Shown here: positions 14,551 through 21,668 of the stretch, piece by piece
Layout: every line of letters starts with the position of its first letter
Position numbering within the stretch: position 1 is the stretch's first letter
NCBI GenBank assembly: GCA_002395775.1
Contig: DGUV01000069.1
Span: 1 to 25,314, forward strand
Direction: 5' to 3'
Length of the DNA stretch: 25,314 nucleotides
Origin: Prevotellaceae bacterium UBA4301
GTDB taxonomy: Bacteria > Bacteroidota > Bacteroidia > Bacteroidales > Bacteroidaceae
Position numbers and translations under genes: made by a program
Notes under the pieces: model-generated
What the model was told of the DNA's origin: nothing
What the model saw: only the letters and a program-made list of their open reading frames with translations
Database searches by the model: none

Positions 14551-14681
14551 ATGATTTATCATTTTTATTTCAGAACGAGAGTATCTAAGACCAAAGGTCA
14601 AAGATACGAACGAAATCTGAAATGATTTATCATTTTTATTTCAGAACGGGAGTATCTAAGACCAAAGGTCAAAGATACGAG
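14541..14681. repeat. Two-copy 71-bp tandem repeat upstream of guaB
   Basis: Copy 1 begins at 14541 and copy 2 at 14612; they differ at only a few bases (for example CAGAACGAGA versus CAGAACGGGA). Each contains an imperfect hairpin GTATCT-aa-GACC-aaa-GGTC-aa-AGATAC (14581-14607 and 14652-14678) and ends in CAAAGATACGA, which on the minus strand is another TATCTTTG. The same word at 14520-14530 is the guaB -7 box, so the word occurs three times. The repeats fill the recQ–guaB spacer, and no coding sequence is present. Confidence 0.9.
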
Positions 14682-14716
14682 CAAACGAACGAAAAGGGAA
14701 AGAACCGCCAGGCAGG

Positions 14717-16888
14717 TCAGTTCGCCATTTCGGAATAGAACTTGATGCGCACCAATCGAACCTCCTCCTCGGTGTATTCGGGACCGAGTTCCTCCAAGGC
14801 CTCGTCCAGGTCGTCGCTCTCTGCGTCCTCAAAGTATTCGTAGATGTCCAGCATGTGGTCCTCGTCCATCACCTCGTCGATGTAATAATCGATGTTCAGC
14901 TTCAGGCCGCTATACACGATGCTCTCTATCTCGTCGAGCAATTCGTCGAACTCCAGGTTGCAGGCCTTGGCTATGTCCTCGAGCATCACCTTCAGGTCTA
15001 TCTTCGTGATGATGGTGACCTTCACCTTCGACTTATTGTCCTTGGCCGACGAGCGCACGCGCAAGTTGTCGGGACGTTCTATCTCGTTCTCCTCGCAGTA
15101 CTTGGCTATCAGGTCGCAGAATTCCTTTCCGAAGCGCTTCGACTTACCTTCGCTCACCCCCTGCACGTTGTTCATCTCCTCAATGGTGACGGGATACATC
15201 GTGGCCATGTCCTCCAAGGCCGAATCCTGGAATATCAGGTAGGGCGCCTTGTTCAGCCGACGGCCTATGCTACGGCGCAGGTCTTTCAGCAGGGCAAGCA
15301 GGGTCTCGTCAAGTGCAGCTGTGGTAATCAGTTCTTCCTCGGTCTCCGTGAAGTCGTGGTCCTCGATGATGGAGAAACTGGTGGGCGACTTCATGAACAG
15401 CACACCCTTGTTAGTCAGCTTTATGAGTCCGTAGTTCTCCACCTCCTTACGCAGGTAGCCGGCCAGCATGCCCTGACGGATTACAGCATTCCAGAACCGC
15501 GGCGGGCAGTCGCTGCCTATGCCGAACGACACCAGCGTATTGTGTTTGTGTGCCAGCACCTCCTCGGTCGAACGGCCCACAAGCACGTCTATCAGATGAT
15601 TAATCTTGAAGTTCTCCTTCGTGTCGCGCACCACACGCAGCACCTTCTGCAATTGAGTGGTGGCCTCTATACGCTCGTGGGGATGCAGACAGTTGTCGCA
15701 GTTGCCGCAGTTCTCCACGTTGTATTCCTCTCCGAAGTAGTGGAGCAGGGCCTTCCTTCGGCAAACCGAACTCTCGGCGTATGCCGCCGTTTCCTGCAAC
15801 AGCTGTCGGCCTATGTCCTGCTCGCTCAGGGGTTTGCCCTCCATGAATTTCTCCAGTTTCTGCAAGTCCTTGCGGGCATAGAAGGTGATGCACAAGCCCT
15901 CGCCTCCGTCGCGTCCCGCACGGCCTGTCTCCTGGTAGTATCCTTCAAGGCTCTTGGGTATGTCGTAGTGAATGACGAATCGCACGTCGGGTTTGTCTAT
16001 GCCCATACCGAAAGCTATGGTGGCCACGATGACGTCGATGCGCTCCATGATGAAGTCGTCCTGCGTCTCGTTGCGCTGCTGGGCGTCCATGCCTGCGTGG
16101 TAGGGCTTGGCGCTAATCTTGTTCACTTGCAGGAATTCGGCCAGGTCTTCCACCTTCTTGCGACTCAGGCAGTAGATGATGCCACTCTTGCCCTGATGCT
16201 GGCGGATGAAGCGCACGATGTCCTTGTCCACGTCCTTCGTCTTGGCGCGGATGCCATAGTAGAGGTTGGGACGGTTGAACGAGCTCTTGAACTCCGTGGC
16301 GCCCACCATGCCCAGATTCTTCATGATGTCGCCCTTGACCTTGTCGGTGGCGGTGGCCGTGAGGGCGATGATGGGAGCCTGGCCGATGCTGCTCACGATG
16401 GGGCGTATCTTTCGATACTCCGGACGGAAGTCGTGGCCCCACTCCGAGATACAGTGGGCCTCGTCAACGGCATAGAACGAAATCTTCACCGAACGCAGGA
16501 ACTCCACATTATCCTCCTTCGTAAGGCTTTCGGGGGCCACATACAGCAGTTTGGTACGGCCCGAGCGGATGTCCTCCTTGGCGCGGTCTATCTCCCCCTT
16601 GGTCAGCGAGGAGTTGATGAAATGGGCTATGCCATCGTCCTCACTCACCATGCGGATGGCATCCACCTGATTCTTCATCAGGGCGATGAGGGGAGAGATG
16701 ACTATGGCCGTACCCTCCATCAGCAAGGCCGGCAACTGGTAGCAAAGCGACTTGCCGCCGCCCGTAGGCATCAACACAAAGGTATCACGGCCCGCAAGCA
16801 CGTTGCGGATGATGGCTTCCTGATCGCCCTTGAAGGTGTCGAAACCAAAATACTTTTTTAGCTTTTCGCTGAGGTTAATTCCTTCCAA
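14717..16888 (-). CDS. recQ: ATP-dependent DNA helicase RecQ
   Basis: 3'-5' superfamily 2 helicase of recombination and fork repair. It has 723 residues. Walker A is PTGGGKS at 41-47 and DEAH at 142-145; the RecQ aromatic-rich loop is AHCISEWGHDFRPEYRKI (144-161), and motif VI is YYQETGRAGRDG (317-328). The zinc-binding cysteines are Cys376, 394, 397 and 400 (CGNCDNC). A winged-helix part follows, then an HRDC domain at about 530-615 (ETLLALLKDLRRSIGRRLNK). The last 100 residues are an acidic tail, longer than E. coli RecQ (about 610 residues). No ATG exists upstream in frame; the only ordinary start codon is TTG at 16888, 24 bases after the predicted transcription start. It follows clpX but is separated from it by a terminator and has its own promoter. 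Confidence 0.95.
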   Translation of the reverse strand: MEGINLSEKLKKYFGFDTFKGDQEAIIRNVLAGRDTFVLMPTGGGKSLCYQLPALLMEGTAIVISPLIALMKNQVDAIRMVSEDDGIAHFINSSLTKGEIDRAKEDIRSGRTKLLYVAPESLTKEDNVEFLRSVKISFYAVDEAHCISEWGHDFRPEYRKIRPIVSSIGQAPIIALTATATDKVKGDIMKNLGMVGATEFKSSFNRPNLYYGIRAKTKDVDKDIVRFIRQHQGKSGIIYCLSRKKVEDLAEFLQVNKISAKPYHAGMDAQQRNETQDDFIMERIDVIVATIAFGMGIDKPDVRFVIHYDIPKSLEGYYQETGRAGRDGGEGLCITFYARKDLQKLEKFMEGKPLSEQDIGRQLLQETAAYAESSVCRRKALLHYFGEEYNVENCGNCDNCLHPHERIEATTQLQKVLRVVRDTKENFKINHLIDVLVGRSTEEVLAHKHNTLVSFGIGSDCPPRFWNAVIRQGMLAGYLRKEVENYGLIKLTNKGVLFMKSPTSFSIIEDHDFTETEEELITTAALDETLLALLKDLRRSIGRRLNKAPYLIFQDSALEDMATMYPVTIEEMNNVQGVSEGKSKRFGKEFCDLIAKYCEENEIERPDNLRVRSSAKDNKSKVKVTIITKIDLKVMLEDIAKACNLEFDELLDEIESIVYSGLKLNIDYYIDEVMDEDHMLDIYEYFEDAESDDLDEALEELGPEYTEEEVRLVRIKFYSEMAN

Positions 16889-16916
16889 TTCGATAGTTTT
16901 TGGCTTAACTTCCTTA

Positions 16917-16949
16917 CAAAGTTATACAAAAAAGTCCCAAAGGTGCAAA
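16917..16949 (-). promoter_or_regulatory. recQ promoter
   Basis: On the minus strand TTTG (16946-16949), 21 bases, then TAACTTTG (16917-16924). The TTTG lies inside the loop of the clpX terminator hairpin and the terminator T-run lies between the boxes, so promoter and terminator share DNA. Confidence 0.62.
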
Positions 16950-16958
16950 CTTTGGGAC
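16928..16958 (-). terminator. Intrinsic terminator of the tig–clpP–clpX operon
   Basis: A perfect 9-base stem (GTCCCAAAG at 16934-16942, CTTTGGGAC at 16950-16958) with a seven-base loop, followed on the minus strand by six T residues (16933-16928). It starts 34 bases after the clpX stop. Confidence 0.9.
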
Positions 16959-16992
16959 ATTTATCTTATGTTAAAATTTATTAAAACCTCTT

Positions 16993-18243
16993 TTAGGCTA
17001 CCTCATTGGACTCTTGCAGAAGGGAGTTTTCGAGCTGGCTTTGAGCATATTCCTTGGTAATGACCAGCTTCTCACCGCGTTTTTTCGTCGAGGGCGCGTC
17101 GAACTGCAGCTGCATCATCAAAGTCTCCATGATGGAGCGCAGACCGCGGGCACCCAACTTGTATTCGACAGCCTTGTCCACGATGTAGTCGATGACCTCG
17201 GGGGTGAACTCCAGCTCTATGCCATCCATGGCAAACAGCTTCACCTGCTGCTTCACCAGTGAGTTCTTAGGCTCGAGCAGGATGCGGTGCAGCGTCTCGC
17301 GGTCCAGGGGATTAAGATAGGTGAGCACGGGCAGGCGGCCAATGATTTCGGGTATCAGGCCAAACGACTTCAGGTCCTGGGGCACGATGTACTTCATCAG
17401 GTTCTGCTTGTCGATGTGTCGCGTGTTCTGCACCGAATTGAACCCCACCACGTGGGTGTTCATGCGCTGGGCTATCTTCTTCTCGATGCCGTCAAACGCG
17501 CCGCCGCAGATAAACAGGATATTGTGCGTGTCCACCTGCGTGTATTCCTGGTCGGGATGCTTGCGTCCGCCCTTGGGGGGCACGTTCACGATGCTTCCCT
17601 CAAGCAGTTTGAGCAGTCCCTGCTGCACGCCCTCGCCACTCACGTCGCGAGTGATACTGGGATTGTCGCTCTTGCGCGCAATTTTATCGATTTCATCGAC
17701 AAAAACGATGCCTCGCTCCGTAGCTTTCACATCCCAGTCGGCCACCTGCAACAGACGGCTCAGGATGCTCTCTACGTCCTCGCCCACATAACCGGCCTCG
17801 GTGAACACCGTAGCATCTACAATCGTGAAGGGAACCTTCAGCAGTCGGGCTATGGTGCGCGCCAGCAGGGTCTTGCCCGTACCGGTGGGACCCACCATGA
17901 TGATGTTCGACTTCTCTATCTCCACTCCGTCGTCGCTGGTCTTCTGGGCCAGACGCTTGTAGTGGTTATAGACGCTCACGGCCAGATAGCGCTTGGCGTC
18001 GTCCTGTCCGATGACATACTGGTCCAGATAGGCCTTGATGTCGTGGGGCTTGGGCACTTCGCTGAGTTTCAGGTCGAAGTCCTTTCCCTTTCCTTTGCTC
18101 TTGGGTTTCAGTTCCTGTTCCACAATCTGGAAGGCGGCCTTTGCACAGTCGCTGCAGATGTAGCCAGTGAGTCCCGTCAGCAGCATCGGCACGTCCTTCT
18201 CGGGGCGTCCGCAGAACGAACATACTCTCTTACTCGTTGCCAT
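16993..18243 (-). CDS. clpX: ATP-dependent Clp protease ATP-binding subunit ClpX
   Basis: AAA+ unfoldase that feeds substrates into ClpP. It has 416 residues. The N-terminal zinc-binding domain has Cys8, Cys11, Cys30 and Cys33 (CSFC...CSDC). Walker A GPTGTGKT is at 118-125, pore loop GYVG at 151-154, Walker B FVDEID at 181-186, and sensor/arginine regions follow (GRLPVLTYLNPLD, GARGLRSIMETLMM). The ClpP-docking IGF-type loop would fall around 255-275, where GAFDGIEKKI is visible. The start ATG at 18243 is four bases from the clpP stop (TGA CGC ATG), so the two subunits are translationally linked, and a terminator follows. Confidence 0.98.
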   Translation of the reverse strand: MATSKRVCSFCGRPEKDVPMLLTGLTGYICSDCAKAAFQIVEQELKPKSKGKGKDFDLKLSEVPKPHDIKAYLDQYVIGQDDAKRYLAVSVYNHYKRLAQKTSDDGVEIEKSNIIMVGPTGTGKTLLARTIARLLKVPFTIVDATVFTEAGYVGEDVESILSRLLQVADWDVKATERGIVFVDEIDKIARKSDNPSITRDVSGEGVQQGLLKLLEGSIVNVPPKGGRKHPDQEYTQVDTHNILFICGGAFDGIEKKIAQRMNTHVVGFNSVQNTRHIDKQNLMKYIVPQDLKSFGLIPEIIGRLPVLTYLNPLDRETLHRILLEPKNSLVKQQVKLFAMDGIELEFTPEVIDYIVDKAVEYKLGARGLRSIMETLMMQLQFDAPSTKKRGEKLVITKEYAQSQLENSLLQESNEVA

Positions 18244-18246
18244 GCG

Positions 18247-18909
18247 TCACTTCTTCTGCAACACCTGGTCTATCATGCCATACTCACGAGCCTCTTCGGC
18301 CGTCATCCAGTAGTCGCGGTCGCTGTCGGCCCACACCTTGTCGTACGACTGGCCCGAGTGGTTGGCTATGATGGTGTAGAGTTCCTGCTTCAGTTTCTGT
18401 ATCTCGCGGGCCGTAATCTCGATGTCGCTGGCCTGTCCCTGTGCACCGCCCATCGGCTGATGGATCATCACGCGGCTGTGGGGCAAGGCGCTGCGCTTGC
18501 CTTCCTTACCGGCCACCAGCAGTACGGCGGCCATCGAGGCGGCCATGCCGGTGCAGATGGTCGATACGTCGCTCTTGATAAACTGCATCGTGTCGTAGAT
18601 GCCCAGTCCGGCATGCACGCTGCCGCCGGGCGAGTTCAGATAGATGCTGATGTCCTTTCCGGCATCCACGGAGTCGAGGTACAGCAACTGTGCCTGCAGT
18701 GTGTTGGCGGTGTAGTCGTCAATCTGCGTACCCAGGAAGATGATGCGGTCCATCATCAGACGCGAGAAGACGTCCATCTGGGTCACGTTCAGCTGGCGTT
18801 CCTCCAGGATATAGGGATTCAGGTACTGGTTCTGCATCGAGATGACGTCGTCCAGCACCATGCTGTTCAGCCCCAAATGCTTGGTGGCGTATTTTTTGAA
18901 ATCAGTCAT
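18247..18909 (-). CDS. clpP: ATP-dependent Clp protease proteolytic subunit ClpP
   Basis: Serine protease that forms the tetradecameric chamber used by ClpX. It has 220 residues. The catalytic triad is Ser125 (CTGMAASMAA), His150 (RVMIHQPMGG) and Asp199 (DSDRDYWMTA). The sequence SPGGSVHAGLGIYDTMQF at 93-110 forms the oxyanion-hole and substrate-binding strand. The N-terminus before the conserved core (about 30 residues) is longer than in E. coli ClpP after maturation and may be a propeptide. The ATG at 18909 shares its A with the tig stop codon (TAATG), so translation is coupled to trigger factor. Confidence 0.98.
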   Translation of the reverse strand: MTDFKKYATKHLGLNSMVLDDVISMQNQYLNPYILEERQLNVTQMDVFSRLMMDRIIFLGTQIDDYTANTLQAQLLYLDSVDAGKDISIYLNSPGGSVHAGLGIYDTMQFIKSDVSTICTGMAASMAAVLLVAGKEGKRSALPHSRVMIHQPMGGAQGQASDIEITAREIQKLKQELYTIIANHSGQSYDKVWADSDRDYWMTAEEAREYGMIDQVLQKK

Positions 18910-20267
18910 TAGTCCTTAAACATTTTGTTAAATTCGTCCAAGCTCACGGTCTTTTCGTTCAGTTTCACCGTCTCCTTGGCTCCGGCAGCAATCTTCTGCT
19001 CAATGGCGCGCGTAACGAGGCTCTCCGTCTGGTCCTTCTTCTTCAGCATCTCCTGAGCATACTGGTTCAGCATCTCCTCGGGAACCTCCATCATGCCGTA
19101 CTGGGCAAATTGCATCTTGGTCACCGACTTGGCAGCCTCCAGCACGTCGTCCTGCGTCAGCTTTATGCCAAACTGCTCGGTCAGCTGCTCCTTGGCCAGC
19201 TGCCAGGTCAGTTCCTCGAGGCTGCGCTCAAAGTTGTCGTCCACAAACTTCTCGTCCTTATCGGGGTTATTGAGGCGCATGATGCGCTTCAGCATCTGTT
19301 CGGGATATTCCACCTTGCCGATGCGCTCGGTCAGGTACTTGCGCAGGTCGAGCATGAACTTGAATTCGCTGTCCTTCTTAAACTGGTCAGAGAGCAGCTC
19401 CTTGATGCGGGCGCGGAACTCTTCCTCGCTCCCCACCTTGCCCTCGCCAAAGATGTGGTCGAAGAGGGCCTGATCGACGGGAGCGGGCTGGTAACGCGTA
19501 ATCTCCTCCACCTGGAAGCTGAAGTCGCTCTTCATCTCGCCCACTTCCTCCTTCTTCAGGCGCAGCAGCGAAGCCAGTTCGGTCTCGTTGTCGTTATAGG
19601 CTTTCGAGGGGTTGAAGACGAGCACGTCGTTCACCTTGCAGTCGGCAAACTTCTGCTTCTCCTCGTCATTCTTCATGTAGTCGGGCAGCATCACGGCATC
19701 TTCCACCTGCACACCGCCTTCCTTCACGTTTCCATCGGCGTCCAGTTCGGCCAGCAGACCCTTCACCATGTCGCGGGGCTGGTACTGGTCCACCTTGGTG
19801 TACTGGCCGTTACGGCCTGCATAGGACTGCACCTGCTGGTCCACCATCTCATCGCTCACCTCTATGTTGTAGAAGTCCACCTTGTCCTTCTTCGTCAGTT
19901 TGGCATCGAACTCGGGAGCCAGGGCCACGTCGAACACGAAGGTGAAGTCGTCCTGCATCTCAAAGTCGGTCTGCGGGGTCTTCTCCTCGTTGGGCAGGGG
20001 CTCGCCCAGCACGTTCAGTTTCTCGTCGCGGATGTATCCGTACAGCTTCTCGCGTATCAGCTTATCCACAGCCTCGGCCTTCACCTCAGTGCCGAAACGC
20101 TTCTTTATCAGGCCCATAGGCACCTGACCGGGACGGAAACCGGGCATGTTAGCCTTCTTGCGGAAGTTCTTCAGTTCCTTTTCTACGTTCTCGGCATAGT
20201 CTGCCTTCTCAATCTGCATGGTAATGAGGCCGTTCAGTGCATCGACCTTCTCAAACGTTGTGTTCAT
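18909..20267 (-). CDS. tig: Trigger factor
   Basis: Ribosome-associated chaperone that meets nascent chains at the exit tunnel. It has 452 residues. The N-terminal ribosome-binding domain contains the signature GFRPGQVPMGLIKKRFG (about 41-57), near the usual FRxGxxP docking loop. The middle (about 150-240) aligns in position with the FKBP-type isomerase domain but looks divergent (TKVDQYQPRDMVKGLLAELD), so isomerase activity is doubtful. The C-terminal part is the helical chaperone cradle. It is the first gene of the tig–clpP–clpX operon, with a perfect -7 promoter at 20306-20337, and its stop overlaps the clpP start by one base. Start ATG at 20267. Confidence 0.94.
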   Translation of the reverse strand: MNTTFEKVDALNGLITMQIEKADYAENVEKELKNFRKKANMPGFRPGQVPMGLIKKRFGTEVKAEAVDKLIREKLYGYIRDEKLNVLGEPLPNEEKTPQTDFEMQDDFTFVFDVALAPEFDAKLTKKDKVDFYNIEVSDEMVDQQVQSYAGRNGQYTKVDQYQPRDMVKGLLAELDADGNVKEGGVQVEDAVMLPDYMKNDEEKQKFADCKVNDVLVFNPSKAYNDNETELASLLRLKKEEVGEMKSDFSFQVEEITRYQPAPVDQALFDHIFGEGKVGSEEEFRARIKELLSDQFKKDSEFKFMLDLRKYLTERIGKVEYPEQMLKRIMRLNNPDKDEKFVDDNFERSLEELTWQLAKEQLTEQFGIKLTQDDVLEAAKSVTKMQFAQYGMMEVPEEMLNQYAQEMLKKKDQTESLVTRAIEQKIAAGAKETVKLNEKTVSLDEFNKMFKD

Positions 20268-20305
20268 ATCTTATACCTTATTATATATTATTCAATTTCG
20301 GCCTG

Positions 20306-20337
20306 CAAAGATACGAATAAGTGAGCGATTTTCCAAA
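20306..20337 (-). promoter_or_regulatory. tig–clpP–clpX promoter
   Basis: On the minus strand TTTG (20334-20337), 20 bases, then TATCTTTG (20306-20313). Positions 20301-20328 match the guaB promoter block at 14515-14542 with a single difference. There is no obvious terminator between the receptor gene stop (20385) and this promoter, so some read-through from the sigma-factor operon is possible. Confidence 0.82.
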
Positions 20338-20384
20338 TTCATTTAAGAAAATCAGTAATCATGTAGCCACAGAGTAACAAAGAA

Positions 20385-21668
20385 TCACCTCATGGGCTTC
20401 TTAGGCTGTTTGCTGAATTTCCACTGAATATGCAGCAAAAGATAACGGGGCGGCACACTCTGCCACGTCTCGGTGCGTCCCTGGACATTCATGATACGGT
20501 TGATGCTTTTCAGTTGTCCCAACAGGTCAAACCCATCAATCATCGCCACCAACTTGCCGTTGAAGAACGGGCGCGCAAGGCGGGCCTTCCATATCCATTG
20601 GTCGTCGTTCATCGACGAATCGGTGTAGCCGCGACGGTTCCAGAGCGTCAGGTCGCTGGATAGTTGCAGTTTCCAAGGCAAGGCCAGGACTATCTCGAGC
20701 GTAGTCTGATAGTCGGCGACGTGGAAATCTTGGAAATCGGAGCGGGGACTGTGGAGCCAGCGCACCTCGGGCTTGGTCTCCAGGCGCAGGCTGTGCTTGC
20801 CGATGCGGTAGTCGAGACGCACGCGGGGATAAAGGCGAGCGGTCGTGACGGTGCTGCGCTCCAATTGTGCTGTGCCCGTGAGGTCAACACTGTGGATGAA
20901 CTGAAAGTGAGGTGCAAGAGTCAGCCGCAGGCGTTGTTTCTTATCCAGAGGGATATTGCCGAAGCAGTATTCCACGTCGGTGTCCCAGTTGCCGCTGATG
21001 CTGTAGGGTTTGTAAGTGCGGACGCCCGTCCGGGTATCGTAGAGTTGACTCATGGCCACGGCATTATGGGTATAATGATATTGGACGTTCACATAGTGCC
21101 ACGACTGGTTTGGCATGTCCGACTGCCAGCCTACCTGGGCTAAGTGGGTGTACGTGTTCCGAAGGTCTCCGTTGCCCACGTGGATGCACAGTGGATTACT
21201 GGTATCGCGTATATCAACCATGTTCAGGAGCGACGGAGCGCTGGAACCCAGTCGGTAGGCCAGGAAGAGTTGGTTTCGGGGGCGTCCCTCGTGACTTCCG
21301 CTGTTCCAGACGGCATAACTGTTGCCCGTGTCGAACAGCACGGAGCGATGAACGAGGGTGGTGTCCATGTCGCCCCGCTTGTAGTGCAGGCGGCGGTCGA
21401 GCAGGCGCACAGGCATCCACTGACCAATGCTCCACTGCCCGCCCCACATCTTTGGGAACCACCAGAAAACGGGCGTCATGGCGTAGTAGTTTTCGGAAAG
21501 TCGGCTCGTGTAACTATTCAAATGGTCTCTCGTGCGCTCGTAGTCGACAACCGAGGGCAACACGCCTACAGGCAACGAGTCACCTGGGTAGAGCCTGTCT
21601 AATAGATATAAGGACTGCTCCTTCACGGTCTCTCGATGTTCGTAACTGAGACTCGACTCCAACGTCAT
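20385..21668 (-). CDS. 3' part of split outer-membrane receptor (beta-barrel)
   Basis: 427 codons from an ATG at 21668 that overlaps the stop of the upstream frame (ATGA). The product has no signal peptide and starts directly with barrel strands (MTLESSLSYEHRETVKEQSL); it ends with LLLHIQWKFSKQPKKPMR, the kind of last strand and basic tail seen at the end of Bacteroidetes receptor barrels. Alone it could not reach the periplasm, so it is best read as the C-terminal 40 percent of the protein encoded at 21665-23590. Restoring one base (reading ...QIKRNMTLESS...) would give one continuous protein of about 1,068 residues. The frame also extends upstream to a TTG at 21707, but that region duplicates the 3' end of the first frame. 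It is either a damaged gene, a sequence error or a recoding site. Confidence 0.75.
   Translation of the reverse strand: MTLESSLSYEHRETVKEQSLYLLDRLYPGDSLPVGVLPSVVDYERTRDHLNSYTSRLSENYYAMTPVFWWFPKMWGGQWSIGQWMPVRLLDRRLHYKRGDMDTTLVHRSVLFDTGNSYAVWNSGSHEGRPRNQLFLAYRLGSSAPSLLNMVDIRDTSNPLCIHVGNGDLRNTYTHLAQVGWQSDMPNQSWHYVNVQYHYTHNAVAMSQLYDTRTGVRTYKPYSISGNWDTDVEYCFGNIPLDKKQRLRLTLAPHFQFIHSVDLTGTAQLERSTVTTARLYPRVRLDYRIGKHSLRLETKPEVRWLHSPRSDFQDFHVADYQTTLEIVLALPWKLQLSSDLTLWNRRGYTDSSMNDDQWIWKARLARPFFNGKLVAMIDGFDLLGQLKSINRIMNVQGRTETWQSVPPRYLLLHIQWKFSKQPKKPMR

Noticed and set aside
14855..16861. 668-codon plus-strand ORF opposite recQ
   Set aside because: Low-quality, His/Leu/Val-rich antisense translation; recQ motifs on the other strand are unambiguous.
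17287..20324. Long plus-strand ORFs (17287-18912 and 19110-20324) opposite clpX, clpP and tig
   Set aside because: Antisense frames of well-supported genes; they cross gene borders and carry no recognisable domains.
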